From Roseiarcus sp963782255 (GTDB lineage Bacteria; Pseudomonadota; Alphaproteobacteria; Rhizobiales; Beijerinckiaceae), in NCBI GenBank assembly GCA_963782255.1, contig CAWAIS010000001.1, forward strand, positions 1,364,001 to 1,428,000: a DNA stretch of 64,000 nucleotides, given 5' to 3'. Under the pieces are notes generated by a model that was not told where the DNA came from, ran no database searches, and saw only the letters and a program-made list of their open reading frames with translations. The translations under genes were made by a program, and so were the position numbers. This document shows, one piece after another, positions 13,781 through 22,057 of this stretch (its first letter is position 1; every line of letters starts with the position of its first letter).

Positions 13781-14137
13781 ATGAAGAAATTCCTATTGCT
13801 CTCGAGCCTGGCGACCGTAGCGATGATCGGCGCCGCGAAGGCCGATCCGGTGCCTCTCGCGACCTATGCCGACGCGAACGGTTATATCGATGTGCAGGCG
13901 CTGACCTGCGGCCAGCTCGCCAACACCTATCAGGAGGACGCCAACGCGCTGACGACCTGGTACAGCGGCTGGTACAACGGCCTCGATCACAAGCACTACA
14001 TGGACTACAAGAAAGGCCGCGAACTGGAGCATCTCGTCATTGAATACTGCAAGCAGCACCAGAACGAGAAGATCATTCACGCCATCGCCGTGAACATGCA
14101 CGACATGCGCGCCGAGGGCTTAATGCAAGAGAAGTGA
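13781..14137 (+). CDS. HdeA/HdeB-family periplasmic acid-stress protein
   Basis: 118-aa exported protein. The signal peptide MKKFLLLSSLATVAMIGAAKA is followed by a compact helical domain with the two HdeA-type cysteines (LTCGQLANTY and VIEYCKQH) that form a disulfide. HdeA proteins are acid-activated periplasmic chaperones in enterobacteria; the role in this lineage is inferred. The start follows CTTTGGAG. It heads a run of small exported-protein genes to 16.7 kb, and a decayed copy of its 3' part lies at 15952-16030. Confidence 0.85.
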   Translation: MKKFLLLSSLATVAMIGAAKADPVPLATYADANGYIDVQALTCGQLANTYQEDANALTTWYSGWYNGLDHKHYMDYKKGRELEHLVIEYCKQHQNEKIIHAIAVNMHDMRAEGLMQEK

Positions 14138-14147
14138 GGGGGGACCG

Positions 14148-14525
14148 ATGAAAAAACTGCTTCTGTCGATGGCGCTTTGCGTCGCGGCGCCAATCTGTCT
14201 GGCGAGTGCGGCGAGCGCGCAGCAAACCGTGACCTTTCTGTGCGCGGCGCCGCCTGGACACGTTTGCCAGTTCGCCGTGCAAACCGGGGGCTCCCAAATG
14301 GCTTTCGCGTTGCCCTCGGGCGAGCGAAAGGAAGTGCCCGGGATCACTCCGCACGCCGACAAATACTGTGTCTGCGACCCCGGCCCGGTGACGCCCGACT
14401 GTAAGGCGCCGCGTCTGGACCATTGGTGCCTGGGCTCCTGGCTCGACGTCGACACTGGACTCAATTCCGAGAATGACGCCGACAGGGACCTGTTCGCCGC
14501 GACGCGACGGGAACACGCCGACTAA
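14148..14525 (+). CDS. Small Cys-rich secreted protein of unknown function
   Basis: 125-aa protein with a signal peptide (MKKLLLSMALCVAAPICLASAASAQ) and a mature part of about 100 residues containing six cysteines, including CVCDPGP, suggesting a disulfide-stabilised periplasmic domain. The QTVTFLCAAPPGHVCQFAVQ opening recurs in alphaproteobacterial hypothetical proteins, but I do not recognise a function. It lies 10 bp after the hdeA-like gene with GAGGGGGGA as SD, so it is almost certainly in the same operon. Confidence 0.75.
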   Translation: MKKLLLSMALCVAAPICLASAASAQQTVTFLCAAPPGHVCQFAVQTGGSQMAFALPSGERKEVPGITPHADKYCVCDPGPVTPDCKAPRLDHWCLGSWLDVDTGLNSENDADRDLFAATRREHAD

Positions 14526-14604
14526 GGGAGGGGCTCGGCAACCAGCGGCGTTGTTCGCGGACGACGCTGATCTTACGATCGAAATTCTGAGGAGAAAGCG
14601 TAGG

Positions 14605-15357
14605 ATGTTGAACAACCGGACGATTGGCCTTTGCGTCGGCCTAGCGGCTCTTCTCGCTGCTCCGCTCGCCGCGTATGCGCAGAGCGCGCCCGACCTGAAG
14701 TCCCCCCAGGCGGAGCCGAAGACGATCGGCGTTCCGTCGAACACGAAGCCCGAGATCGTGCCCTCGCTCATCGTGATGAACTCTCAGAGCGCGACCTTGG
14801 CTGGCGACAAGCTGACGCTTATGGGCGTCTCGCCGAATGTCATCATTTTCGCCGACCGGCCGGTGCGCTCCGCGGGGCACGCGCTGACCAAGCACTTCCT
14901 CGAAGAATGGGATCCCGTGATGGGCGCGGACAGCTTCGCCAAGGACCCGCCCAACGCCACGGTCTCCGCCTTCAACAAGGAGGCCTCGACCGTCAAGGAC
15001 GCCGTCGTCGAACTGACGTCGCCGAAGCTGGAGGGCGCGAATCTCACATACACAGTCAAGGTGCTGGAAGGCGACCTCGCCGGCACCGACGGGCCGGCCT
15101 CCGTGTTCATCGACATTGTCGGGATGCCGCGCACGCCGATGTCCTTCGCGGGCGCCGCGCGCCGCACCGCCTATCGCGGCGCGTTCTATCATCCCTACTA
15201 CCATCCCTATTACGGTGCGGCAGGAGCGGCGGCTGTCGGCCTCGGCGCCGCGGCCGTCGGAGCGGCGGCCGCGGACGCATATCACCCCTACGCCTATCCC
15301 TATTACGCGCCTCCGCCGCCAGCTTGCGGCTATTATCCCTATCCGCCCTGCTACTGA
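14605..15357 (+). CDS. Secreted protein with Tyr/Pro-rich tail, unknown function
   Basis: 250-aa exported protein. The signal peptide (residues 1-26, ending AAYAQ) is followed by a domain of about 150 residues with repeated beta-like segments (SQSATLAGDKLTLMGVSPNV; AVVELTSPKLEGANLTYTVK). The tail has about 60 residues: an Ala/Gly helix flanked by HPYYHPYYG and YPYYAPPPP blocks. Such Tyr-Pro tails are common in outer-membrane- or wall-associated proteins. The start follows GAGGAGAAAG. Same strand and spacing as its neighbours; no known family recognised. Confidence 0.75.
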   Translation: MLNNRTIGLCVGLAALLAAPLAAYAQSAPDLKSPQAEPKTIGVPSNTKPEIVPSLIVMNSQSATLAGDKLTLMGVSPNVIIFADRPVRSAGHALTKHFLEEWDPVMGADSFAKDPPNATVSAFNKEASTVKDAVVELTSPKLEGANLTYTVKVLEGDLAGTDGPASVFIDIVGMPRTPMSFAGAARRTAYRGAFYHPYYHPYYGAAGAAAVGLGAAAVGAAAADAYHPYAYPYYAPPPPACGYYPYPPCY

Positions 15358-15418
15358 GGGAAGCGCGTCGGAGCGTCCATGGCGCTTCTCCTTGTTTTCT
15401 CTCGAACGGAGGCGGAGT

Positions 15419-15925
15419 ATGGAACTCCATCGGCGTGAATTCGCGTTTCTCGTGCTTGGAACCGCAGCGGCGGGCTTAAGCGGCTGCAATACGACCCAGA
15501 CAACGGCCGTTCAGCCGCAGGCGGTTTCTGGCTTCCGCATCGGCTCGATCGCGGTCGACACAGCGCCGCTGCTCGCACAAAGCGGCGATCCGACCGCGAG
15601 CTGGGTGCAGCAGGCTTTGCCCGGTGAGCTCGCCCAGGCGTTCGCGGCGCATATGACGCCGGGCGACGCGAGCGGCGCGACGCTCGCCGTGCGCATCAAT
15701 TCCATCTATCTGGGGCAGGGCGGCCCAGCCGACCCTGACACGATAAAAGGTGTCGCGACGCTGAGCGGCGGCATGATCGCGACCCGACATACGCGTTTGC
15801 GGGCGACGTCGACTTACATACCATTGTCCGTCGATCAGGCGCAGGTGGAGCAGGCGCTGCAAGGCCGGGTCACGACACTGTCGCAAGCTTTTGCGTATTG
15901 GCTGGCAAGGAAATGGAGCGTGTGA
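15419..15925 (+). CDS. Small outer-membrane-type lipoprotein, unknown function
   Basis: 168-aa lipoprotein. The N-terminus MELHRREFAFLVLGT leads to the lipobox LSGC (cysteine about residue 22), with an RRE-F motif that could also suit the Tat system. The mature part lacks cysteines and has an alternating pattern (ATLAVRINSIYLGQGG; TRHTRLRATSTYIPLS) suggesting a small beta-rich domain of the kind seen in LPS-assembly or DUF4136-like lipoproteins; that comparison is loose. GGAGGCGGAGT upstream supports the ATG at 15419. Confidence 0.75.
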   Translation: MELHRREFAFLVLGTAAAGLSGCNTTQTTAVQPQAVSGFRIGSIAVDTAPLLAQSGDPTASWVQQALPGELAQAFAAHMTPGDASGATLAVRINSIYLGQGGPADPDTIKGVATLSGGMIATRHTRLRATSTYIPLSVDQAQVEQALQGRVTTLSQAFAYWLARKWSV

Positions 15926-15951
15926 GCCGTTCAGATGCGGTTCATTCGCGA

Positions 15952-16030
15952 TGATGCAAACGACAACGCGACGAGAAGATCATCCATGCCATCGGCGTCG
16001 TCTTCAAGGACATGCGCGCCGGGAGGGGCG
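15952..16030 (+). pseudogene. Decayed fragment of an hdeA-like gene
   Basis: Reading from 15955 the sequence gives CKRQRDEKIIHAIGVVFKDM and then RAG, which lines up with CKQHQNEKIIHAIAVNMHDM and RAE at the end of the intact HdeA-like gene (about 14047-14115). The DNA identity is obvious (GAGAAGATCATCCATGCCATCG against GAGAAGATCATTCACGCCAT). A TGA immediately precedes the fragment, and neither signal peptide nor the N-terminal half is present. This is a fossil of a second hdeA copy, or a partial duplication, wedged between the lipoprotein and CR-repeat genes. Confidence 0.75.
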
Positions 16031-16079
16031 TCAGTATGAAGCGAGCGCATGTTCGCGCTTCGGGAGGAAGGGTCTCGAC

Positions 16080-16454
16080 ATGAAGACATCGACGTTTATC
16101 GTCGTGCTCGGCGCGGCGCTGTTGCTTGGCGGCTTCGCGGCGCACGCCGCGCCGTCGGCGATGGCGAAGGCCTGCGCGAAGGACATCAAAACGGTCTGCG
16201 CCGGCGTGAAGCCCGGCGGCGGCAAGCTTAAGGATTGCGTCAAGTCGCACTACAACGACCTGTCCGCCGACTGCCAGGTGGCGATCGTAAGGACGGCGGC
16301 GGTCGGGCGCGCCTGCAAGGCCGACGTCAAGCAGTTCTGCGCCGACGTCAAGCCGGGCAAAGGCGCGATCCCGGACTGCATCAAGTCGCATGCTTCGGAA
16401 GTGAGCGACGGCTGCAAGGAGGCGATGGCGAAGGCGGAAGCGGGCAACAAGTGA
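16080..16454 (+). CDS. Secreted Cys-rich repeat (CR1/GLG1-type) protein
   Basis: 124-aa exported protein. A signal peptide (residues 1-24, ending AAHAA) is followed by two repeats of about 40 residues, each with the pattern C-x3-D(I/V)K-x2-C-(11-12)-DC(V/I)KSH-x8-C. This is the bacterial version of the cysteine-rich Golgi (GLG1) repeat seen in many Rhizobiales periplasmic proteins, whose role is unknown. GGGAGGAAG lies about 8 bp before the ATG. It is part of the small exported-protein cluster. Confidence 0.82.
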   Translation: MKTSTFIVVLGAALLLGGFAAHAAPSAMAKACAKDIKTVCAGVKPGGGKLKDCVKSHYNDLSADCQVAIVRTAAVGRACKADVKQFCADVKPGKGAIPDCIKSHASEVSDGCKEAMAKAEAGNK

Positions 16455-16509
16455 TTGCGACCGTCCATCGGCGGAAGGTTGCGTAGTTCTAAGTGAAGGA
16501 GATGCAAAT

Positions 16510-16746
16510 ATGAAAACGATTGCTTCGGCGCTGCTGGTTCTGGGCCTACTCGGCGCGACAGTCACGGAGGCCAACGCCGTGGTTTGCGCCCGCGGAGCCT
16601 ACCACGCAGGATGCGCGGGCCCCCATGGCGCGGCCGTCGCGCACCGGCCCTATGGCTATGGCTACCACGGCGGCGCTGCCGTCGTGGCGCGGCCGGCCTA
16701 TGGCGTTCACTGCTATTATCGAGCCGGCGTCCGAGTCTGCCGCTGA
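16510..16746 (+). CDS. Small secreted Gly/His/Tyr-rich protein
   Basis: 78-aa protein with a signal peptide (residues 1-23, ending EANA) and a mature part of 55 residues with four cysteines and a HRPYGYGYHGG core. The VVCARGAYHAGCAGPHGAAV opening is recurrent among Rhizobiales small exported proteins of unknown function. It is the last gene of the small-protein run and is followed by a strong hairpin at 16769-16796. Confidence 0.72.
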   Translation: MKTIASALLVLGLLGATVTEANAVVCARGAYHAGCAGPHGAAVAHRPYGYGYHGGAAVVARPAYGVHCYYRAGVRVCR

Positions 16747-16768
16747 CGGCAAGCGTTGAATCAACAAC

Positions 16769-16796
16769 CGCCGGCGGATGCATCACTCCGCCGGCG
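16769..16796. terminator. Strong hairpin between convergent genes
   Basis: A perfect 10-bp stem (CGCCGGCGGA 16769-16778, complement 16787-16796) closes an 8-nt loop. It lies between the small secreted-protein gene and the convergent outer-membrane gene and could end transcription from both sides. No long T-run follows, so it would be an imperfect intrinsic terminator. Confidence 0.6.
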
Positions 16797-16874
16797 CCTG
16801 TGATGAGAACAGCTGGCCTTTGACTAGGAGCCGAATTTGAACCCGACCTATGGCCACTTCATCCACTGGGGCGG

Positions 16875-17690
16875 TCAGAAGTTGTAGGTGACGTCGAATT
16901 CCGGCCCGTGCAAATTCTCGTTAAAACGGAAGCTGCCGCCGCCGGTGTTGGCGGGGGTCTGATAGTAGACATAGATTACGCGATAGCCCACGCTCGTCGT
17001 GATGGACGGGCTCCACTTGTATCCGATCGCCCCATAGCCCTGCGCCGTCGCGCTCCCGTGGTAGCCGCCGACATCCCCCTCAAAATCGACGAACCATTTG
17101 TCGTCGATACGATGGCGTGCTTTCACGCCGAAGATCTCGTCAACCCACTCCTTCCCTTGCGACGCCAAACGGGAATAACCGGCAAAGGGCGCCTGCAACT
17201 CGATCGAGCCGTTCAAGTTGAAATAGCGCGCGCCGACAACTCCGTAGACCCTCCAATCGGGATTTGCAGTCGGGATTCTCACCCCGCCGTACGCCGTGGC
17301 GATCGTCTCATTAAGGGTGATGCCGGCGTTCACGCCGAAAGGTCCCGGACCCCCTTTGAGGAGGCCCAGGCGGACCCAGAGGAGGTCTGCGCCGACGATG
17401 AAATTGTCATTGTAGGCGACCAAGCTGACTGGGATATAACCCTCGAGATGCGGGAGAAGCTGGAAGATGTTGGCGTAGACGGGGACGGCGGGAAGGTTGC
17501 GTACGCCCAAGCTGGCGCTCAGGCTCGGCGCCCAGCCGTCGATCGTCGCCTCGAAATGCCACGTCGAGGGAAGGGCGGGCGCGGGGATCGGCGCGGGCGC
17601 CGGCTTCTTCGTCGGCAGGTCCGCCGCGAAGGTCGGCGCGACCGCGAGCACGCCGACCGCAACCAGCACCGCGTTTGTCAAGCCCCGCAT
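16875..17690 (-). CDS. Outer-membrane beta-barrel protein
   Basis: 271-aa exported protein. A signal peptide (about 1-23, ending TFAAD) and a Pro/Ala/Lys linker precede regular amphipathic strands with aromatic girdles (WHFEATIDGWAPSLSASLGV; DWRVYGVVGARYFNLNGSI; ITTSVGYRVIYVYYQT). It ends in phenylalanine (DVTYNF), the C-terminal signal for BAM insertion. It resembles the Omp25/porin-like barrel proteins of Rhizobiales without a clear name. A TTG at 17702 is in frame, but the ATG at 17690 with GGGGGCG ahead gives a standard signal peptide. Transcribed alone. Confidence 0.85.
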   Translation of the reverse strand: MRGLTNAVLVAVGVLAVAPTFAADLPTKKPAPAPIPAPALPSTWHFEATIDGWAPSLSASLGVRNLPAVPVYANIFQLLPHLEGYIPVSLVAYNDNFIVGADLLWVRLGLLKGGPGPFGVNAGITLNETIATAYGGVRIPTANPDWRVYGVVGARYFNLNGSIELQAPFAGYSRLASQGKEWVDEIFGVKARHRIDDKWFVDFEGDVGGYHGSATAQGYGAIGYKWSPSITTSVGYRVIYVYYQTPANTGGGSFRFNENLHGPEFDVTYNF

Positions 17691-17950
17691 ATGCGCCCCC
17701 AAATCGGTCCCGTCCGCGCAAGCCCGAAATCTCTAGATGCGCGGCCGGAAGCCTTCAAGGGCCACAACTGTCGTCGAAGGCCAGAATTCATGAGGCGCGA
17801 AGCGAAACGCGAAGAGGCGTGACGCAAAAAGCACGGGCGGCGCAAACGGTCGTCGGGTTGCATTTCCATTTGCCGATCCGCATGGTTCGAACGCAGCGGC
17901 GCCCAGACGCCGAACTCGAAACGCAAGCGGCCTCGAAAGCGCAACACATC

Positions 17951-18379
17951 ATGGCGATCGTGCCCGATATCGATCATCTGAGTTCGGCGATCACGCATGC
18001 GACGGCGCCGGCGTTCATGCTGGGCGCGGTCGCGGCGTTCCTCTCGATCCTGATAGCCCGGATGGAGCGGATCGTCGATCGCAACCGGGCTTTGCGCTCG
18101 GGCCAGTTCACCGCTCTCGACCCTTCCGTCACAGATGCGGTCGCCAATTCCTTCGCCCGCCGGATGGAGCTCTTGGGCCGCGCCATCTTATTCGCGGTGC
18201 TCAGTGCGCTGGTCACGGCGATGCTCTTGATCGCCGCCTTTCTCGCGGCGCTCGCCGGGTTCGGTCACGGCGGCATCGTCGCGATGATGTTCGTGGTCGC
18301 CTTGGCGTTGCTGATCGCCTCGCTCATCGAGTTGGCGCGCGAGATCCGGGTCCATATGGGAATGATGCTTCTCGACTAG
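17951..18379 (+). CDS. DUF2721 family membrane protein
   Basis: 142-aa inner-membrane protein with an N-terminal membrane helix (about residues 18-33, FMLGAVAAFLSILIARMERI), an amphipathic Arg-rich segment (IVDRNRALRSG) and two more helices (about 68-88 and 95-115). The layout and the RMERIVDRNR signature fit DUF2721. No function is known. The frame is open further upstream, but the ATG at 17951 matches the family length. The 260-bp region between this gene and the divergent barrel gene shows nothing recognisable. Confidence 0.8.
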   Translation: MAIVPDIDHLSSAITHATAPAFMLGAVAAFLSILIARMERIVDRNRALRSGQFTALDPSVTDAVANSFARRMELLGRAILFAVLSALVTAMLLIAAFLAALAGFGHGGIVAMMFVVALALLIASLIELAREIRVHMGMMLLD

Positions 18380-18475
18380 CGGCGCCTGAGCGGAGTCCCC
18401 ATTCGCATCTTCCTATCGACAGGGGCGTTTTTCAGGGCTTGAATGGGGGGAATGGCGGGGCCCGTGGGAAAACCG

Positions 18476-18736
18476 ATGACGAAGGCGAAGATCCTGGGCG
18501 TCATGGTCGGCCTCGCGCTCGGGGCGGTCTCGGCGAGCGGCCCGGTTCAGGCGCAGTTCATGCCGAATTACCCGGTGTACATCGTCCCGCCGCCGCCGGC
18601 GCAGAACCTCGTTCTTCCGAGACCGCCAAAGCCCCCTCCCAAGGCGGCTCAGCCCGCTCCTGCGCCTCCACCGCCCGACGCGCCGGCGCAGGACCTGAGC
18701 CGGTGCTACCATGGCCAGCAGAGGACCTGCCCCTAG
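18476..18736 (+). CDS. Small proline-rich secreted protein
   Basis: 86-aa protein from the ATG at 18476 (97 aa from the in-frame ATG at 18443). The later start gives a normal signal peptide, MTKAKILGVMVGLALGAVSA. The mature part is dominated by prolines (IVPPPPAQN; RPPKPPPKAAQPAPAPPPPD) and ends in a two-cysteine RCYHGQQRTCP motif. Likely an extended periplasmic or wall-spanning peptide. Function not recognised. Convergent with the amino-acid binding protein, 38 bp away. Confidence 0.6.
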   Translation: MTKAKILGVMVGLALGAVSASGPVQAQFMPNYPVYIVPPPPAQNLVLPRPPKPPPKAAQPAPAPPPPDAPAQDLSRCYHGQQRTCP

Positions 18737-18774
18737 CGAAGGCCGCAGCTATCGCGGGTCTTCGGGCCAGGCTC

Positions 18775-19803
18775 TCAGCGGATGGGCGGCGCGTATTGGA
18801 CGCCGCCGTTGTCCCAGAGTTCGTTCAGGCCCCGCGGAATGCCGAGCTTCGAATGGGCGCCGACGTTGCGGTCGAAGATCTCGCCGTAATTCCCCTCGGC
18901 GCGGATGGCGCTGGCCGCCCAGGCGTTGGTGAGGCCGAGCGGCTTGCCGAAATCGCCCTCCGCGCCGACGAGCCGCTTGACCGCTGGCTTTTGCGATTTC
19001 ATCGCGTCGTCGATCGTCTTCGAGCCGACGCCGAGCTCTTCTGCGTTCAGAAGCGCGAAGTTCACCCACTTGACGATATTGAACCACTGCATGTCGTCCT
19101 GACGCACGACCGGGCTCAGCGGCTCCTTTGAGATGACGTCGGGCAGGATCATGTGATCGCCCGGCTTGGGAAACTGCGAGCGCAGGGCGAAGAGCTGGGA
19201 TTCGTCGGTCGACAGCGTGTTGCACTTGCCGGCGAGATAGTTCGCGACAACGTCGGCGACCGTATCGCCTTCGACGAGCTCGTAGTTGATGTGATTGGTT
19301 TCGAAGAAATCGGCGGCGTTCGGTTCGGACGTCGTGCCCTTCTGGATGCAGACCTTGCTGCCTTCGAGCTCCAGCGCGGACGTGAGGTTGCGGCTCTTGG
19401 GCACGAGGAAGGCCTGGCCGTCGTAGTAGGTTACGCCCGTGAAGACGAGGCTCGAGTCGTTCTCGCGCCCCATGGTCCACGTCGAATTGCGCGACAGAAC
19501 GTCGATCTGCTTGTTCTTGAGCGCGTCGAACCGTTCGGACGCCGACAACGGCACGAACTGCACCTTTGACGGGTCGTTGAAGATCGCCGCCGCGAGGGCG
19601 CGGCAGAAATCGACGTCGAAGCCCGACCAGGCCCCCTTGTCGTCCTTGATCGAAAAGCCGGCGAGCCCCTGGCTCACGCCGCAGATGAGCGTCCCGCGAT
19701 CTTGCACGGTCTTCAGCGTCTGGGCTTCGGCGCCGGCGGCGCCGAGCAAAGCGCCAAGCGTAAACGTCGCCGCAGCGGCGAGAAGCGGTGTGATGGAGCG
19801 CAT
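18775..19803 (-). CDS. Amino-acid ABC transporter substrate-binding protein (AapJ-like)
   Basis: 342-aa periplasmic binding protein. A signal peptide (about residues 1-27, ending GAEA) is followed by the family-3 solute-binding fold (TVQDRGTLICGVSQGLAGFS; GFDVDFCRALAAAIFNDPSK). Length and these motifs match the general L-amino-acid binding protein AapJ/BztA. No aapQMP permease or ATPase genes are adjacent, so it is an orphan here and would have to use a transporter encoded elsewhere. The L,D-transpeptidase lies 30 bp upstream on the same strand. Confidence 0.88.
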   Translation of the reverse strand: MRSITPLLAAAATFTLGALLGAAGAEAQTLKTVQDRGTLICGVSQGLAGFSIKDDKGAWSGFDVDFCRALAAAIFNDPSKVQFVPLSASERFDALKNKQIDVLSRNSTWTMGRENDSSLVFTGVTYYDGQAFLVPKSRNLTSALELEGSKVCIQKGTTSEPNAADFFETNHINYELVEGDTVADVVANYLAGKCNTLSTDESQLFALRSQFPKPGDHMILPDVISKEPLSPVVRQDDMQWFNIVKWVNFALLNAEELGVGSKTIDDAMKSQKPAVKRLVGAEGDFGKPLGLTNAWAASAIRAEGNYGEIFDRNVGAHSKLGIPRGLNELWDNGGVQYAPPIR

Positions 19804-19832
19804 GACCAGCCTCGAAGGGATGCCGCCGGGAT

Positions 19833-20450
19833 TTAGAGAGCGACGGCTTGCTTGATGATGACCTTGGTGCCGACCGGCACGCGGCCGTAGAGGTCGATGA
19901 TGTCATCATCGACCAGCCGGAAGCAGCCAGACGAGACGGCGTGGCCGATCGTCTGCGGCTGGTTCGTCCCGTGAATGCGATAGATGGTCTTGCCGAGATA
20001 CATGGCCCGCGGACCGAGCGGATTGCCCGGACCGCCAGCCATAAAGCGCGGCAAGTAGGGTTGGCGCTCGATCATTTCCGGCGGCGGCCGCCAGTCGGGC
20101 CATTCCTGCTTGCGAGAAATGCGCTCGAGGCCCGACCACTGGAATCCCTCGCGGCCGACGCCGATGCCGTAGCGAAGGGCGCGATTGTTGGGCTGCACGA
20201 GGTAAAGGAAACGCTGGTTCGTATCGATAATGACCGTCCCCGGCGCCTCGTTCGTGCGGAAGAACACCTCCTGCTTTTCGTAAGCGCCGCTCAGCTGCTC
20301 CTGATCAGGCGAGGGCACGTAGCCCGGCTGATCGACGACGTTCATGTCGATCTGCTGCGCTGTCGCGAACATACCCGGCATGACAAACGCTGCGGCCGCG
20401 ACCGCTCCGACCATCGCCATCCGCAAGATGAATTGCGCCCGTACTCTCAT
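19833..20450 (-). CDS. L,D-transpeptidase (YkuD/ErfK family)
   Basis: Periplasmic peptidoglycan enzyme of about 205 aa that makes 3-3 crosslinks or attaches proteins to the wall. A signal peptide (ending ATAQQ) precedes the YkuD domain (GTVIIDTNQRFLYLV onward). The active-site motif HGTN-x11-SSGCFRL is complete. An upstream in-frame ATG at 20504 would overlap the neighbouring lipoprotein gene; the ATG at 20450 follows GGAGCGGG and is preferred. It lies 35 bp after the lipoprotein gene, suggesting cotranscription in envelope maintenance. Confidence 0.9.
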   Translation of the reverse strand: MRVRAQFILRMAMVGAVAAAAFVMPGMFATAQQIDMNVVDQPGYVPSPDQEQLSGAYEKQEVFFRTNEAPGTVIIDTNQRFLYLVQPNNRALRYGIGVGREGFQWSGLERISRKQEWPDWRPPPEMIERQPYLPRFMAGGPGNPLGPRAMYLGKTIYRIHGTNQPQTIGHAVSSGCFRLVDDDIIDLYGRVPVGTKVIIKQAVAL

Positions 20451-20485
20451 GCCCGCTCCATTCGATTGGGAAAGCTCACGACGCT

Positions 20486-20953
20486 TCAGGCGCGCTTTCC
20501 GCATCGTTCATAGACCATCGTCCCGTAGCGCGCCGCGCTGTCCGGATCAACCCAGATCGTCGTGAACGAGTTGGGATCGACATTCGTTACTTCACGGTCA
20601 TCCGGCGTGCCGGCAGGCCCAGCGGGGCCGAGGAACGTCTTGCCGTCCGGGCCCGCTTTCAGGACGAGCTCCTGAATCTGCGCGCTGTCGGCCAGATACA
20701 TCATCACGCCGCCGCTGGGACCGGCGGCGATAACATAAGGCTTATTGCACTGGGCCAGCGCTTCCTTGACCGTCCGCGGCCTGTCGTTGTCTCTGTGGTA
20801 CGAGGCGAGCCCCCACTTGCCGACGAGCGCGTCCGGGCTGATGGCCGGCGCGGCGGCGACAGGAGGCGGCGGAGATTCAGTGGCGCACCCGTTGAGAAAA
20901 GCAATTGCGAGGGCTGCGAGCGCCAGCGCGCTCATGCGTCGTTCGATACCCAC
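20486..20953 (-). CDS. Lipoprotein of unknown function
   Basis: 155-aa lipoprotein. Starting from the GTG at 20953 the signal peptide reads MGIERRMSALALAALAIAFL followed by the lipobox NGC; the alternative ATG at 20935 would lose the positively charged n-region, so GTG is preferred. The mature domain (PDALVGKWGLASYHRDNDRP onward) resembles small wall-associated domains found beside YkuD transpeptidases in Rhizobiales, but no named family is recognised. It heads the two-gene unit with the L,D-transpeptidase. Confidence 0.75.
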   Translation of the reverse strand: MGIERRMSALALAALAIAFLNGCATESPPPPVAAAPAISPDALVGKWGLASYHRDNDRPRTVKEALAQCNKPYVIAAGPSGGVMMYLADSAQIQELVLKAGPDGKTFLGPAGPAGTPDDREVTNVDPNSFTTIWVDPDSAARYGTMVYERCGKRA

Positions 20954-21088
20954 TTAAGCGCCCCCTCTCGCCGGATAATCGGCAGAAATGTGTCGCGTCT
21001 TTTTTTCGCCGCCCCCTGCTAGCAAACGCCCTCGGTCCGGTCAAATCGAGCCGTACGCGCGGGCCCGACAAATTCCAGTCTTGCGAGC

Positions 21089-22057
21089 TCAAGCTCTGCG
21101 CGTCTTTCCGAAGCTGCTCGCGGCGACGGCCGCGATGACGATGGCGCCGGTCAGCATGTCGCGCACGTAGCTGTCGACGTTCATCTGCGTGAGGCCGTTG
21201 CCGATGACGCCGAGGATCATAACGCCGGCGAGCGTCGCGAGCGCGCGCGGCTCGCCTTCCTCGGTCATCGTCTGGCCGAGGAAAACGGCCGCGATCGCGT
21301 CGAGCATGAGCCCTGCGCCTTGCGTCGGATTGGCCGAGGCGACCCGGCTCGCATACATGAGGCCGCCGAGGGCCGCGCCGAGGCCTGCGAGGCCGAAGGC
21401 GACGAAACGAAGCGGGCGGACGGCGACGCCCGCAAGACGTGCGGCCTCGGAATTGTCGCCGATCGCATAGAGCCGCCGTCCGACCGCCGTCTGCTCCAGG
21501 AACAGCCAGACAACGAAGGCGACGATTAGCGCGGCGACCGTGAGATTGGGAAGCGTCAAATTCACGGGACCGAGTGCGACGCCGCGTCGTGCGAAGTCGG
21601 AGAAGGCGCGCGGAATCGCGTCGCCGAAGATGGTCCTGCCGCCCGAGAGCCAGAAGGCGAAGCCGCTGTAGACGGTCATCGCCCCAAGCGTTGCGATGAA
21701 CGGCAGGATGCCGACATAGGCGACGAGGAAGCCGTTGATGAGGCCGCCCGCGAGGCCGGCGAGAAGCGCAACGCCAATTCCGAGCGCAATCGAGCCGCCG
21801 GAGACGAAGACGAGCGCCGCGACGATGCCGGCCAGGCTCGCCGTCGAGCCGACGCTGAGGTCGAAATCGCCCATCGCCATCACGATCGTCATGCCCGAGG
21901 CGACGACGGCCAGCATGCTCATCTGCTGGGAGATGTTGAGGAGGTTGCGGCCGGTGAGAAAGGTCGCCGGCAGATGCAGCCAAAAATAGAGAACGACGAT
22001 CGCGACGCCGATCAGCGTTCCATAGCGGCGGACGAAACCCGCGACGACGCCGCTCAT
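21089..22057 (-). CDS. Sugar ABC transporter permease (RbsC family)
   Basis: 322-aa inner-membrane permease with 8-10 hydrophobic segments. It contains the RbsC-type motifs MAMGDFDLSVGSTASLAGI (about residues 61-79) and the coupling region GDNSEAARLAGVAVRPLRF. It follows the ATPase gene with a 4-bp ATGA overlap, making a binding protein-ATPase-permease operon. The ATPase already carries two nucleotide-binding domains, so one permease acting as a homodimer completes the importer. Confidence 0.93.
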   Translation of the reverse strand: MSGVVAGFVRRYGTLIGVAIVVLYFWLHLPATFLTGRNLLNISQQMSMLAVVASGMTIVMAMGDFDLSVGSTASLAGIVAALVFVSGGSIALGIGVALLAGLAGGLINGFLVAYVGILPFIATLGAMTVYSGFAFWLSGGRTIFGDAIPRAFSDFARRGVALGPVNLTLPNLTVAALIVAFVVWLFLEQTAVGRRLYAIGDNSEAARLAGVAVRPLRFVAFGLAGLGAALGGLMYASRVASANPTQGAGLMLDAIAAVFLGQTMTEEGEPRALATLAGVMILGVIGNGLTQMNVDSYVRDMLTGAIVIAAVAASSFGKTRRA

